17,195 bases of DNA, from contig JABXIP010000130.1 of assembly GCA_013373005.1 (NCBI GenBank), positions 1 to 17,195 of the forward strand. Reading direction: 5' to 3'. The stretch comes from Cytophagia bacterium. Its GTDB lineage: Bacteria > Bacteroidota > Bacteroidia > Cytophagales > Cyclobacteriaceae. Positions 8,354-15,066 of the stretch are shown here, piece after piece. The position numbers and the translations under genes are program-made. Numbering within the stretch: position 1 is the first letter of the stretch; every line of letters starts with the position of its first letter. The notes below the pieces were generated by a model. It was not told the origin of the DNA and searched no databases. It saw nothing but the letters and a program-made list of their open reading frames with translations.

Positions 8354-8458
8354 TTAATACCTTTCTCTTGGTCTAATGTTTAGCTATTAAACCTCAAATC
8401 AATATAAGAAGATATGCCCGAGATTTAATAGAAAACGCTTTCAAAAACCTATTGCCAC

Positions 8459-9082
8459 CTATAAAACACCCGATTTCTTTAAAACCATTAAAGAATCTGG
8501 TCCCATACAGAACAGTAGGTCTATGATGCTCAAATTTGATACAAAGTCTTTGCCAAAAACCTGATAGTACGATTCTGGCCGAAACCATGTCAGTCCCTCA
8601 ATTCCTTTCTTGGGGTGAATAACTGACCTGTAATCAAAAATGCCTTCTGTAGGTTTTAAATCATACTTTTCGGTAAGATTTATTTTGACCTTCACACCCA
8701 GCATCTTAAGACATAATGTCAGCAAGCGCTGATTAAGTTCAAAAAGGCTCTTTGTTGGCTTAAATAATTCGGCATGAAGGTAGTCAGCATAATAGTCGAA
8801 GAAAGGGGCTTTACCATAGGCCGATTGAATGGTTCTCCAATGATTTGTGGCCCACTTTTGCCGATGGTCAATCTGCATGTTTCGAATCGGTAGTCCGCTA
8901 TTGGCCGAATAAAGAGGAACCGAAAGCCTTTGAATATTATTTGCGCCTAAAATCTCACACCGGTTTCTGTAGGTTTGCTTCTCAAAGTTTTCCTGGGCTT
9001 CAATCCAAACTTCTTCCGCATTTGTCAAAAGCACAAAATAGGCCACAGAAGGCAGGTATTGCGATTCAATCAATAGTTTCAT
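8459..9082 (-). CDS. WbqC-family protein
   Basis: A 207-residue protein of the WbqC-like family. Signatures are QYLPSVAYF at the N-terminus, FEKQTYRNRCEI (33-44), LSVPL (53-57) and IDHRQKWATNHWRTIQSAYG (71-90), and a C-terminus of the type LSIIDLLFCMGPDSL. Relatives sit in polysaccharide or O-antigen clusters and are annotated as WbqC, but their biochemical role is not established. Here no polysaccharide genes are adjacent. Its ATG overlaps the stop of the preceding YciO-type gene by 1 nt (TAATG), so translational coupling is likely. The copy appears complete. Confidence 0.87.
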   Translation of the reverse strand: MKLLIESQYLPSVAYFVLLTNAEEVWIEAQENFEKQTYRNRCEILGANNIQRLSVPLYSANSGLPIRNMQIDHRQKWATNHWRTIQSAYGKAPFFDYYADYLHAELFKPTKSLFELNQRLLTLCLKMLGVKVKINLTEKYDLKPTEGIFDYRSVIHPKKGIEGLTWFRPESYYQVFGKDFVSNLSIIDLLFCMGPDSLMVLKKSGVL

Positions 9083-9705
9083 TAAAGATAAGCTTCGATG
9101 TCGCCAAGCCCTTCTCTGATCACTTCAAAATAGTCACCAGAACAATCAATTACAGTTGAAGGAATATTTCCTCCATAGCCCCCATCAATTACCAGATCTA
9201 CCAGGTTTTGATACTTTTCATAAATCAATTCTGGGTCAGTTGAGTATTCTATCACCTCGTCTTCATCTCTAATGGAAGTGGTAATAATTGGCCTTCCTAA
9301 CCTCTTGACAAGCTCACGAGGGATATTATTGTCGGGCACCCTGATGCCCACAGTCTTTTTCTTGGCGTTCAAGACTTTGGGTACATTACTGTTGGCCTCT
9401 AAAATAAAAGTGAATGGGCCTGGCAAGGCCTTCTTCATTACTTTGAATACAGGGGTACTCAAATGCTTGGTGTATTCAGATATCTCACTAAGATCATAGC
9501 AGATAAAGGACAAAGATTGAGGCTTGGTATCTTTAATTTGACAAACACGTTGGACGGCTTTTACATTGCTAAAATCGCAACCAATACCATAGACTGTGTC
9601 GGTAGGATAAACTACCACACCACCATCTCTTAAAACTTTTACTACCTGATCAAGTTTATGAGGCTCTGGGTTTTCCTGATACAGTCTAACGTACTCTGCA
9701 GGCAT
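9082..9705 (-). CDS. YrdC-domain protein, YciO subgroup (L-threonylcarbamoyladenylate synthase family)
   Basis: A 207-residue YrdC/Sua5/YciO-fold protein consisting of one YrdC domain. Signatures are GGVVVYPTDTVYGIGCD (28-44), LPGPFTFIL (94-102), VGIRVPDN (119-126) and STVIDCSGDYFEVIREGLGDI (183-203). TsaC and Sua5 make threonylcarbamoyl-AMP for the t6A37 modification of ANN-decoding tRNAs. This protein looks closer to E. coli YciO in length and in its ending, and at residues 139-148 it has PIITTSIRDE instead of the SAN motif typical of TsaC/Sua5. General databases would probably call it threonylcarbamoyl-AMP synthase; whether it carries that activity is uncertain. It is the first gene of a minus-strand unit with the WbqC gene, and a divergent mltG starts 51 nt away. 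Confidence 0.88.
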   Translation of the reverse strand: MPAEYVRLYQENPEPHKLDQVVKVLRDGGVVVYPTDTVYGIGCDFSNVKAVQRVCQIKDTKPQSLSFICYDLSEISEYTKHLSTPVFKVMKKALPGPFTFILEANSNVPKVLNAKKKTVGIRVPDNNIPRELVKRLGRPIITTSIRDEDEVIEYSTDPELIYEKYQNLVDLVIDGGYGGNIPSTVIDCSGDYFEVIREGLGDIEAYL

Positions 9706-9741
9706 GATCTTTAAATAAGACCGAAGTTAGGACAAATTCAC

Positions 9742-9749
9742 TATTTTTG
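9742..9749 (+). promoter_or_regulatory. Candidate Bacteroidota -7 element upstream of mltG
   Basis: TATTTTTG matches TAnnTTTG exactly and ends 7 nt before the mltG ATG. No good -33 TTTG partner is visible at the usual distance. If it is used, the mltG transcript would be leaderless or nearly so. Confidence 0.3.
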
Positions 9750-9756
9750 AGCCCTT

Positions 9757-10791
9757 ATGAAGAAAAGAAAGCGTTTTGTGTTGATTATGGTCATCTTTTC
9801 TGTGCTGTTGACCTCGTTTTCATTTTATTTTTATCAGCTCTTTTATGGCGCAAATATTCTTACAGAATCTGAGCCCAGAGCCATACTGATAGATCGTGAC
9901 GACACATTCGATTCGTTGCGTAACTACCTATATAATGAAGGCATTATTGAAGATGCCCTCTCTTTCAGTTTTGTGGCCAAAGTCTTAAAGTATCCCGATT
10001 TAATTAAGCCCGGAGTATATCGCTTAGAAACTCAAATGACCAACCTTGAAGCAGTAAGAAAGCTTCGTTCCGGAGATCAGACACCAGTAGATATAACCTT
10101 CAATAATGTTAGGTTCAAAACCGACTTGACGGAAAAGATAACTTCCGGTATTGGATTAGAACCTGAGGAGTTTGAAGCCTTACTGAATGACGATGAGTTT
10201 CTGTCGCGTTTTGGCTTCAATAGCGATAACGTGATGGCTATGTTCATCCCAAATACCTATGAGGTTTATTGGACAATCTCTGCCGAATCTCTTTTCGAGC
10301 GAATGAATAAGGAGTTCACCAACTTTTGGACTCCAGAGAAAAGGCAAAAGGCTTCTGAAATTGGCTTGACTCCAGTACAGGTTTCTGCCTTGGCTTCAAT
10401 TGTTCAGGATGAGAGCATTATGAGCGAAGAGAAGCCAACTATTGCAGGTCTTTATATTAATAGACTGAATAAAAATATGCTTTTACAAGCCGACCCGACA
10501 GTTAAATATGCTCTCGGTGACTTCACAATTCAAAGAATACTGACTGCAGATACACGGGTCGATAGTCCTTACAATACTTACAAATATCGTGGGCTACCTC
10601 CTGGGCCAATCAATTTACCCTCAATAAGTTCTCTCAATGCGGTTCTCAATTATGAAGACCATTCCTATATTTATATGTGCGCCAAGGAAGACTTTTCGGG
10701 GTATCACCGCTTTGCTAAAACGCTGGTAGAGCATAACCGAAATGCCAGACTCTTTCAGCAAGCACTAAACAATAGGAGAATCTACAGGTAA
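9757..10791 (+). CDS. mltG: Endolytic transglycosylase MltG
   Basis: A 344-residue inner-membrane protein with an N-terminal membrane anchor at about residues 8-28 and a LysM-like/YceG domain behind it. The catalytic region is ASIVQDESIMSEEKPTIAGLYINRL (213-237), whose E219 aligns with the catalytic Glu of E. coli MltG. It is followed by LQADPTVKYALG (243-254) and YRGLPPGPINLPS (277-289), both highly conserved. MltG cleaves nascent glycan strands in the periplasm and sets their length. The family motif usually reads IVEKE; here it is IVQDE, with the catalytic Glu kept. The ATG lies just after a candidate promoter, and the thioesterase gene follows 1 nt after the stop, so the three genes to 12147 form one unit. 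Confidence 0.95.
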   Translation: MKKRKRFVLIMVIFSVLLTSFSFYFYQLFYGANILTESEPRAILIDRDDTFDSLRNYLYNEGIIEDALSFSFVAKVLKYPDLIKPGVYRLETQMTNLEAVRKLRSGDQTPVDITFNNVRFKTDLTEKITSGIGLEPEEFEALLNDDEFLSRFGFNSDNVMAMFIPNTYEVYWTISAESLFERMNKEFTNFWTPEKRQKASEIGLTPVQVSALASIVQDESIMSEEKPTIAGLYINRLNKNMLLQADPTVKYALGDFTIQRILTADTRVDSPYNTYKYRGLPPGPINLPSISSLNAVLNYEDHSYIYMCAKEDFSGYHRFAKTLVEHNRNARLFQQALNNRRIYR

Positions 10792-10792
10792 A

Positions 10793-11200
10793 ATGTACAT
10801 AGCAGAAACTCAGGTAAGAGTTAGATATGCTGAAACAGACCAAATGGGCTATGCCTATTATGGCAACTATGCTACTTATTATGAAGTGGGTAGGGTTGAA
10901 GCTCTCCGGCAGCTAAACTTTCAATACCGTAAAATGGAAGAGGATGGCATTATGATGCCTGTTACTGAGTTGAAGTGCAAGTTTCTAAAACCTGCAAAGT
11001 ACGATGAGCTAATCACTGTCAGAGTTATCATCAAAGAGTTGCCATCGGTTAGAATGTTTTTTCATTATGAAGTAATTGGTGAGGGTGGAGAAAAACTTAA
11101 TGAAGGTGAAACAACATTAGTATTCATCAATATGTTGACCAATAAACCCTGCAGAGCACCAGGTTATTTACTCGATAAACTGAGGCCATACTTTGAATGA
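10793..11200 (+). CDS. YbgC-like hot-dog acyl-CoA thioesterase
   Basis: A 135-residue hot-dog fold protein of the 4-hydroxybenzoyl-CoA thioesterase/YbgC family. The active-site segment is RVRYAETDQMGYAYYGNYATYYEVGR (9-34), with D16 as the probable catalytic Asp; the strands with KCKFLKPAKYDELITV and EGETTLVFIN fit the family. It should hydrolyse acyl-CoA or acyl-ACP thioesters; chain length and substrate cannot be told. It starts 1 nt after mltG ends and overlaps the next gene by 4 nt (ATGA), so it is likely translationally coupled to both. In Proteobacteria, ybgC is instead linked to the tol-pal genes, so this location with mltG is different. Confidence 0.92.
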   Translation: MYIAETQVRVRYAETDQMGYAYYGNYATYYEVGRVEALRQLNFQYRKMEEDGIMMPVTELKCKFLKPAKYDELITVRVIIKELPSVRMFFHYEVIGEGGEKLNEGETTLVFINMLTNKPCRAPGYLLDKLRPYFE

Positions 11201-12147
11201 GGCATCGCATCATTAAATATATCACCAGTCACTCAATCTTTTTGAGACTAATAGCTTTTCTACAGCGCATTAAGCTGGGAAAAGAAAAAGTCGGTCTATA
11301 TGATGCTATAGTTATTTTCCTTCAGAAGATGGGTGATGACGAAATTCTTGGAAGAGCAAATGCAGTGGCTTTCAGCTTTACTATGGCCATTTTTCCGGCT
11401 ATTATTTTTCTATTCACCCTCGTTCCATACATACAGATTTTCTTCCCCGAGATATCAAATGACGACATCATTGGCTTTATGGAAAATTTGTTACCTGCCA
11501 ATCTTTATTCGGCTGCAGATACCACCATTCACGACATTATTAATAAACAGCGAGGAGGCCTCCTTTCATTCGGTTTTGTGCTAACTCTTGTTCTTTCAAC
11601 CAATGGCATGAACTCACTAATGGGAGCTTTCAATTCTTGTTATAAGACAAAGGAAACAAGGGGGTTCTTCAAAATGAGGTTCATTGCCACCTTACTTATT
11701 GTAATACTTTCGCTATCTGTGATCGTTTCGATAGCCTTGCTCATTGTAGGGCAACAACTGTTACAAGACAATAAAATCAGGGAGGTACTTCAGGATCTTA
11801 TCTCACTAGATTTAATTATAGTATTAAGATTCATCTTCCTCTATCTGATTTTTCAGATAGCCATTTCATTTATTTATTATCTCGCTCCAGCCGTTCATGA
11901 GCGTTGGCACTTTTTCAGTGCAGGCTCTATTTTCTCAACCTTAGCCTGCCTTGCAGCATTCTTCGGATTCTCATTCTACATCAACAATTTCGGAACCTAT
12001 AATAAGCTTTATGGCTCAATAGGAGCTCTAATCGTATTAATGTTGCTCCTCTTTATCCTTTCCCTAATTCTGCTTGTAGGCTTTGAAATGAATGCCGCTT
12101 TAGACAAGGCCAAATTTGACAAATTGAAATCTGAAGATAATATTTGA
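11197..12147 (+). CDS. YihY/BrkB-family (UPF0761) inner-membrane protein
   Basis: A 316-residue polytopic protein with about six membrane helices (roughly 52-82, 121-145, 160-187, 205-229, 240-263 and 272-297). Family features are the RANAVAFSFTMAIFPAIIFLF segment in the first helix, WHFFSAGSIFSTLACLAAFFGFSFYI near 237-262 and YNKLYGSIGALIVLMLLLF at 268-286. The family, once called ribonuclease BN in error and later virulence factor BrkB, has no settled function. The ATG overlaps the upstream thioesterase stop (ATGA). No terminator is visible before the tRNA promoter downstream. The C-terminus is charged and soluble. Confidence 0.93.
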   Translation: MRHRIIKYITSHSIFLRLIAFLQRIKLGKEKVGLYDAIVIFLQKMGDDEILGRANAVAFSFTMAIFPAIIFLFTLVPYIQIFFPEISNDDIIGFMENLLPANLYSAADTTIHDIINKQRGGLLSFGFVLTLVLSTNGMNSLMGAFNSCYKTKETRGFFKMRFIATLLIVILSLSVIVSIALLIVGQQLLQDNKIREVLQDLISLDLIIVLRFIFLYLIFQIAISFIYYLAPAVHERWHFFSAGSIFSTLACLAAFFGFSFYINNFGTYNKLYGSIGALIVLMLLLFILSLILLVGFEMNAALDKAKFDKLKSEDNI

Positions 12148-12156
12148 CTTCCGTGC

Positions 12157-12186
12157 TTGCACAAAAAAAACTTCCAGTTATCTTTG
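12157..12186 (+). promoter_or_regulatory. Bacteroidota-type promoter for the tRNA pair
   Basis: CTTG with its TTG at 12157-12159 is followed after 19 nt by TATCTTTG (12179-12186), an exact TAnnTTTG -7 box. Transcription would start near 12192, about 20 nt before tRNA-Ser. This is the best-supported promoter in the window. Confidence 0.65.
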
Positions 12187-12211
12187 CAGTCCCAATTGGG
12201 AGATCACATCC

Positions 12212-12296
12212 AGAGGAGTGGCAGAGTGGTCGAATGCGGCGGTCTTGAAAACCGTTGTACCGCGAGGTACCGGGGGTTCGAATCCCTCCTCCTCTG
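12212..12296 (+). tRNA. tRNA-Ser (anticodon UGA)
   Basis: Full cloverleaf with a 7-bp acceptor stem (AGAGGAG / CTCCTCT), a 3-bp D stem, anticodon stem GCGGT / ACCGT around loop CTTGAAA with TGA, a long variable arm (GTACC-GCGA-GGTAC) typical of class II tRNA-Ser, and a T loop TTCGAAT. CCA is not encoded. The base before the start (C12211) could pair with the discriminator G, so the 5' end could be off by one. Confidence 0.96.
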
Positions 12297-12315
12297 CACA
12301 TTTTAAATGTGTTCT

Positions 12316-12387
12316 GGTCCGTTCGTCTAGGGGTTAGGACGCCAGGTTTTCATCCTGGTAACAGGGGTTCGATTCCCCTACGGACTA
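12316..12387 (+). tRNA. tRNA-Glu (anticodon UUC)
   Basis: 72-nt cloverleaf with acceptor stem GGTCCGT / ACGGACT (first pair G-U), anticodon stem CCAGG / CCTGG around TTTTCAT with TTC, and T arm AGGGG-TTCGATT-CCCCT. CCA is not encoded. It follows tRNA-Ser by 19 nt and is probably co-transcribed with it. Confidence 0.97.
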
Positions 12388-12393
12388 CGAAAA

Positions 12394-12421
12394 AGCTCGA
12401 CAGAAATGTCGGGCTTTTTTT
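12394..12421 (+). terminator. Rho-independent terminator after the tRNA pair
   Basis: AGCTCGACA pairs with TGTCGGGCT (9 bp, one G-U) around a GAAA loop, followed by seven T's. It begins 6 nt after tRNA-Glu. Confidence 0.92.
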
Positions 12422-12484
12422 GTTTGATTCAATTCTGTATACTGAAACTTCAAACGATTGCATGGGATTCGTTTAGAATGGCTC

Positions 12485-12514
12485 TTTTACATCTGACGGA
12501 ATAGAGTAATTTTG
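12485..12514 (+). promoter_or_regulatory. Candidate promoter of pfkA
   Basis: TAATTTTG (12507-12514) matches TAnnTTTG exactly, with a T-rich TTTTAC stretch at 12485-12490 near the usual -33 distance. The -33 match is weak. Transcription would start close to 12521, leaving a leader of about 11 nt. Confidence 0.5.
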
Positions 12515-12531
12515 GCTAGACTTAACCGAGT

Positions 12532-13515
12532 ATGGCACCAGAGATTAAAAAAATTGGAGTATTGACTAGTGGGGGGGATGCCCCCGGAATGAATGCAGCT
12601 GTTCGAGCGGTTGTCAGAGCATCCATCTACTACGGAATAGATGCCATGGGTATCTATAAGGGGTATGATGGTCTCATCAATGACAATATGGAGCAGCTCT
12701 ACGTGAGGTCAGTTTCCAATATCTTGAGCCGTGGAGGTACTTTCCTGTTGTCTGCCAGAAGTAAAGAGTTTCGAACTAAGGAGGGAAGAGCCAAAGCATA
12801 TGAGAACTTTAAAGCCAGAGGCTTAGATGCTCTTGTAGTAATTGGTGGAGATGGTTCATTCACTGGGGCGGATATATTTAGTCAGGAGTATGATGTACCG
12901 GTAATAGGTATTCCTGGAACTATCGACAACGACCTTTCCGGAACGGACTTCACTATTGGTTACGATACTGCATGTAATACTGCCAGAGAAGCCATCGATA
13001 AAATTCGTGATACGGCTTCATCTCATGAGAGACTTTTCTTTGTAGAGGTAATGGGTAGAGATGCCGGTTTTATTGCCCTTAACTCGGCTATTGGTGGTGG
13101 AGCCGTAGCGATGATTGTTCCTGAGCACAATTGGAGTATAGATTCCCTGATCAATAGATTGAAGAAGGGTGCAGCTAATCAAAAAGCTTCCAATGTGGTA
13201 GTTGTTGCTGAAGGTTGTCATCTAGGTAGTTCCTATGAGATTGCTGAGAAAGTAAAGGAGCAAATCCCTCAATATGATATTCGAGTAAGTGTACTAGGGC
13301 ATATGCAAAGAGGAGGATCCCCTACAACTTTAGATAGAGTTTTGGCCAGTAGAATGGGGGTTGCAGCTGTTGAAGGATTGAAAGAAGGTAAGTCTAATGT
13401 AATGGTAGGTGTAATCAACAATAGGATTACTTACACGGCTATCAGTGAAGCTATCAAGACTATCAAACGTCTAGATAACGAGGAGTTCAGGATTGCTAAG
13501 ATTCTTTCGATCTAA
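12532..13515 (+). CDS. pfkA: ATP-dependent 6-phosphofructokinase
   Basis: A 327-residue phosphofructokinase of the bacterial PfkA type. It converts fructose 6-phosphate and ATP to fructose 1,6-bisphosphate in glycolysis. Motifs are LTSGGDAPGMNA (11-22, ATP site), GGDGS (105-109), IPGTIDND (127-134) with catalytic D132, VEVMGRDAGFIA (171-182) and HMQRGGSP (257-264). Gly rather than Lys in PGTIDND, and Gly in GGDGS, mark the ATP-using rather than the pyrophosphate-using form. The ATG lies 17 nt after an exact TAnnTTTG box. It is a single-gene unit between the tRNA terminator and a convergent lipoprotein gene whose stop is only 5 nt from its own. Confidence 0.97.
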   Translation: MAPEIKKIGVLTSGGDAPGMNAAVRAVVRASIYYGIDAMGIYKGYDGLINDNMEQLYVRSVSNILSRGGTFLLSARSKEFRTKEGRAKAYENFKARGLDALVVIGGDGSFTGADIFSQEYDVPVIGIPGTIDNDLSGTDFTIGYDTACNTAREAIDKIRDTASSHERLFFVEVMGRDAGFIALNSAIGGGAVAMIVPEHNWSIDSLINRLKKGAANQKASNVVVVAEGCHLGSSYEIAEKVKEQIPQYDIRVSVLGHMQRGGSPTTLDRVLASRMGVAAVEGLKEGKSNVMVGVINNRITYTAISEAIKTIKRLDNEEFRIAKILSI

Positions 13516-13520
13516 GATCA

Positions 13521-13955
13521 CTAATTTCTTTTATAAACTCTTCTTACTGAGCATGATTGCCCAGCATTATTAAGGTCTATTTCAGTTACAGTAAGGACTA
13601 GGTCAGAGCCATTAAAGGCAAACTTGACTTGTTCAAATAGGGCGTTCTGAAAAATTGGAGGATCGAATAATATCTGGTCTCCTTCTGTCCTAATACTTCC
13701 TTCAGAAATGGTCGAGCCATTTTCAGATAATTTGAAAGTGTAAGTCCGAATCAGTTCAAGAATAATCACGGAACTAGGTGTGTTTGTGTTGTTGCTTTGG
13801 CCACAGTTATAGGTCTCGCTGGAAAGCCTCCATGTAGTGAACAATGCTGGCAGAGTTTCTGGAGTCACTCCAATATCGTCCGTTGAATCACAGGAGTAAA
13901 TGCATAGGAGCAATCCTATGACTATTGAAAACAATATGACCTTGCTCGATTTCAT
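13521..13955 (-). CDS. Small hypothetical lipoprotein, possibly lipocalin-like
   Basis: A 144-residue exported lipoprotein with signal helix 5-20 and lipobox CIYSC (C22). The mature part has an LFTTWRLSSETYNCGQ segment, then alternating strands, and ends in an SCSVRRVYKRN stretch; the pattern of a W near the start of a small beta barrel and two Cys far apart suggests a lipocalin-like fold, but I do not recognise a named family. The ATG at 13955 is preferred because a longer form from an upstream TTG adds residues before the signal peptide. It converges on pfkA with a 5-nt gap. No function can be assigned. Confidence 0.75.
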   Translation of the reverse strand: MKSSKVILFSIVIGLLLCIYSCDSTDDIGVTPETLPALFTTWRLSSETYNCGQSNNTNTPSSVIILELIRTYTFKLSENGSTISEGSIRTEGDQILFDPPIFQNALFEQVKFAFNGSDLVLTVTEIDLNNAGQSCSVRRVYKRN

Positions 13956-14002
13956 ATTTTTCAAACAGTGAAGCAAAAATCAATCCACTGACTTAGCCTC
14001 TT

Positions 14003-14407
14003 TTACGCTAAGTTAGTTTTTCGGTTTATTTGAATGAGTTGGGCTTCAAAAAGTAAATTCCTCAATTTCTCTAAATCGGTTTCTGTTAACTGTTTATACG
14101 TTTTTGTTCTTACATACTTCTTTTTCCCTGCCTCTAAGTACCCGTCATGGGAAAGTAAGTGACCTTGAGTAAACCCAAATTGAACACCTTCAAAAGTGCC
14201 TCCCCAAGGAACGGAACCTGGCTATATAAAGCAGATGGTCTTCTTAAGTCGAAAGAAGGGTACATTATAACTAAGCTTTTCCTTCACTTCAGGAATGCAC
14301 TCATAGACCAAGCTTCTCAGGATTTTGACCAGTCGAAGTTCATCATCTAGAAGGAACTCATAAAGGTCATCCAAATCTTGAAAGTCAACTGGTTGAAAGC
14401 GATTCAT
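14003..14407 (-). pseudogene. DUF1801-family gene interrupted by one in-frame TAG
   Basis: The minus strand encodes a complete DUF1801 (YdhG/iron-chaperone-like fold) protein of 134 codons with a single amber codon at codon 62 (14222-14224). The first part, 61 residues, has ECIPEVKEKLSYNVPFFRLKKTICFI, and the reading frame continues without a shift into PGSVPWGGTFEGVQFGFTQG and a further 52 residues before TAA. Relatives read FIWPxSVPWGG here, so TAG stands where TGG (Trp) is expected: a one-base change. The rest of the downstream half shows no decay. It could be a recent nonsense mutation, an assembly error or a readthrough site. Its ATG lies 5 nt after the DUF4287 gene's stop, in the same direction, so the pair is probably one unit. 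The family's function is not known. Confidence 0.8.
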
Positions 14408-14412
14408 GACGA

Positions 14413-14982
14413 TCAGTTATTTGAATCATAAGCTTTCTGCAGCCACTCTTGCAAACCATTTAGGTCTTCCAATGCGGATACTTTGATTCTGTGTGTAACC
14501 ATAGCATTCCAGCTTCCGGCAGCCTCAACATTGCCTTCGGGTTCAATGCCTTTTAAGTTGAGCCCTATGTCTACTCGAGTTTTTGTGCTCGGTTGAAGTA
14601 AAGCAAATTGCTTTTTCGGAGTTCTCAGGCTAATGTATGTCTTCTTGTATGCCAATTCCACTTCCCCATTAACCGCTTCAAACATGGCTTTTGCTTTTTT
14701 AAATAGGGGAGCAATTTCTTCTTTGCCTGCGAGCAACTCACTATCCAGCGTGTCTTCTGATGCTGTTTTGGGAGCTAACAGTTCCGGCTTTAGGTAAAGC
14801 TGAGCAATGGTGTTGGCGAATCCATGACTCACTCCATAATCCCCCTTAAGTACTTTCATAAGTTCTCCATGTTTTTCCAATCCTGTTGTTGTGAGTAGCG
14901 CATGCCATTCCTCCAGAGATTTACCGGTCTTTTCAGGCATGTTGCTGATCATGGTTTGAAGCATTTCTTCAGGTGTTGCCAT
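14413..14982 (-). CDS. DUF4287 and DUF5655 domain protein
   Basis: A 189-residue cytoplasmic protein. Residues 1-65 match the DUF4287 pattern (MISNMPEKTGKSLEEWHALL, then KHGELMKVLKGDYGVSHGFANTIA). Residues 88-185 match DUF5655 (LFKKAKAMFEAVNGEVELAYKKTYISLRTPKKQFALLQP, ending in HRIKVSALEDLNGLQEWLQKAY). Both are widespread uncharacterised domains, often fused as here. The C-terminal domain is predicted to be of the same broad class as DUF1801, whose interrupted gene follows 5 nt downstream. It is divergently placed from the aminotransferase gene. No enzyme activity can be inferred. ATG start with no visible Shine-Dalgarno sequence. Confidence 0.87.
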   Translation of the reverse strand: MATPEEMLQTMISNMPEKTGKSLEEWHALLTTTGLEKHGELMKVLKGDYGVSHGFANTIAQLYLKPELLAPKTASEDTLDSELLAGKEEIAPLFKKAKAMFEAVNGEVELAYKKTYISLRTPKKQFALLQPSTKTRVDIGLNLKGIEPEGNVEAAGSWNAMVTHRIKVSALEDLNGLQEWLQKAYDSNN

Positions 14983-15066
14983 AATTATGAGTTTTGGTTT
15001 ATTTCAATATACTGAACGCCTTATCAACTATCCATATTGAGGAGGAAATTTAACTATCTTTCTGCC

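Noticed and set aside
8394..8588. Open frame of 64 codons on the minus strand overlapping the WbqC gene end
   Set aside because: It is an alternative frame of the WbqC C-terminus, and the in-frame protein already has a family-like ending, so no frameshift is needed.
12053..12301. Minus-strand open frame across the tRNA-Ser gene
   Set aside because: It runs through a tRNA and the end of the YihY gene; a typical false gene call over tRNA.
12569..12584. G-run and C-run pair near the start of pfkA that could fold
   Set aside because: The bases encode the conserved GGDAPG motif, so codon content explains the pattern.
14159..14350. Open frame of 63 codons on the plus strand
   Set aside because: It lies antisense to the DUF1801 coding stretch, which explains the sequence better.
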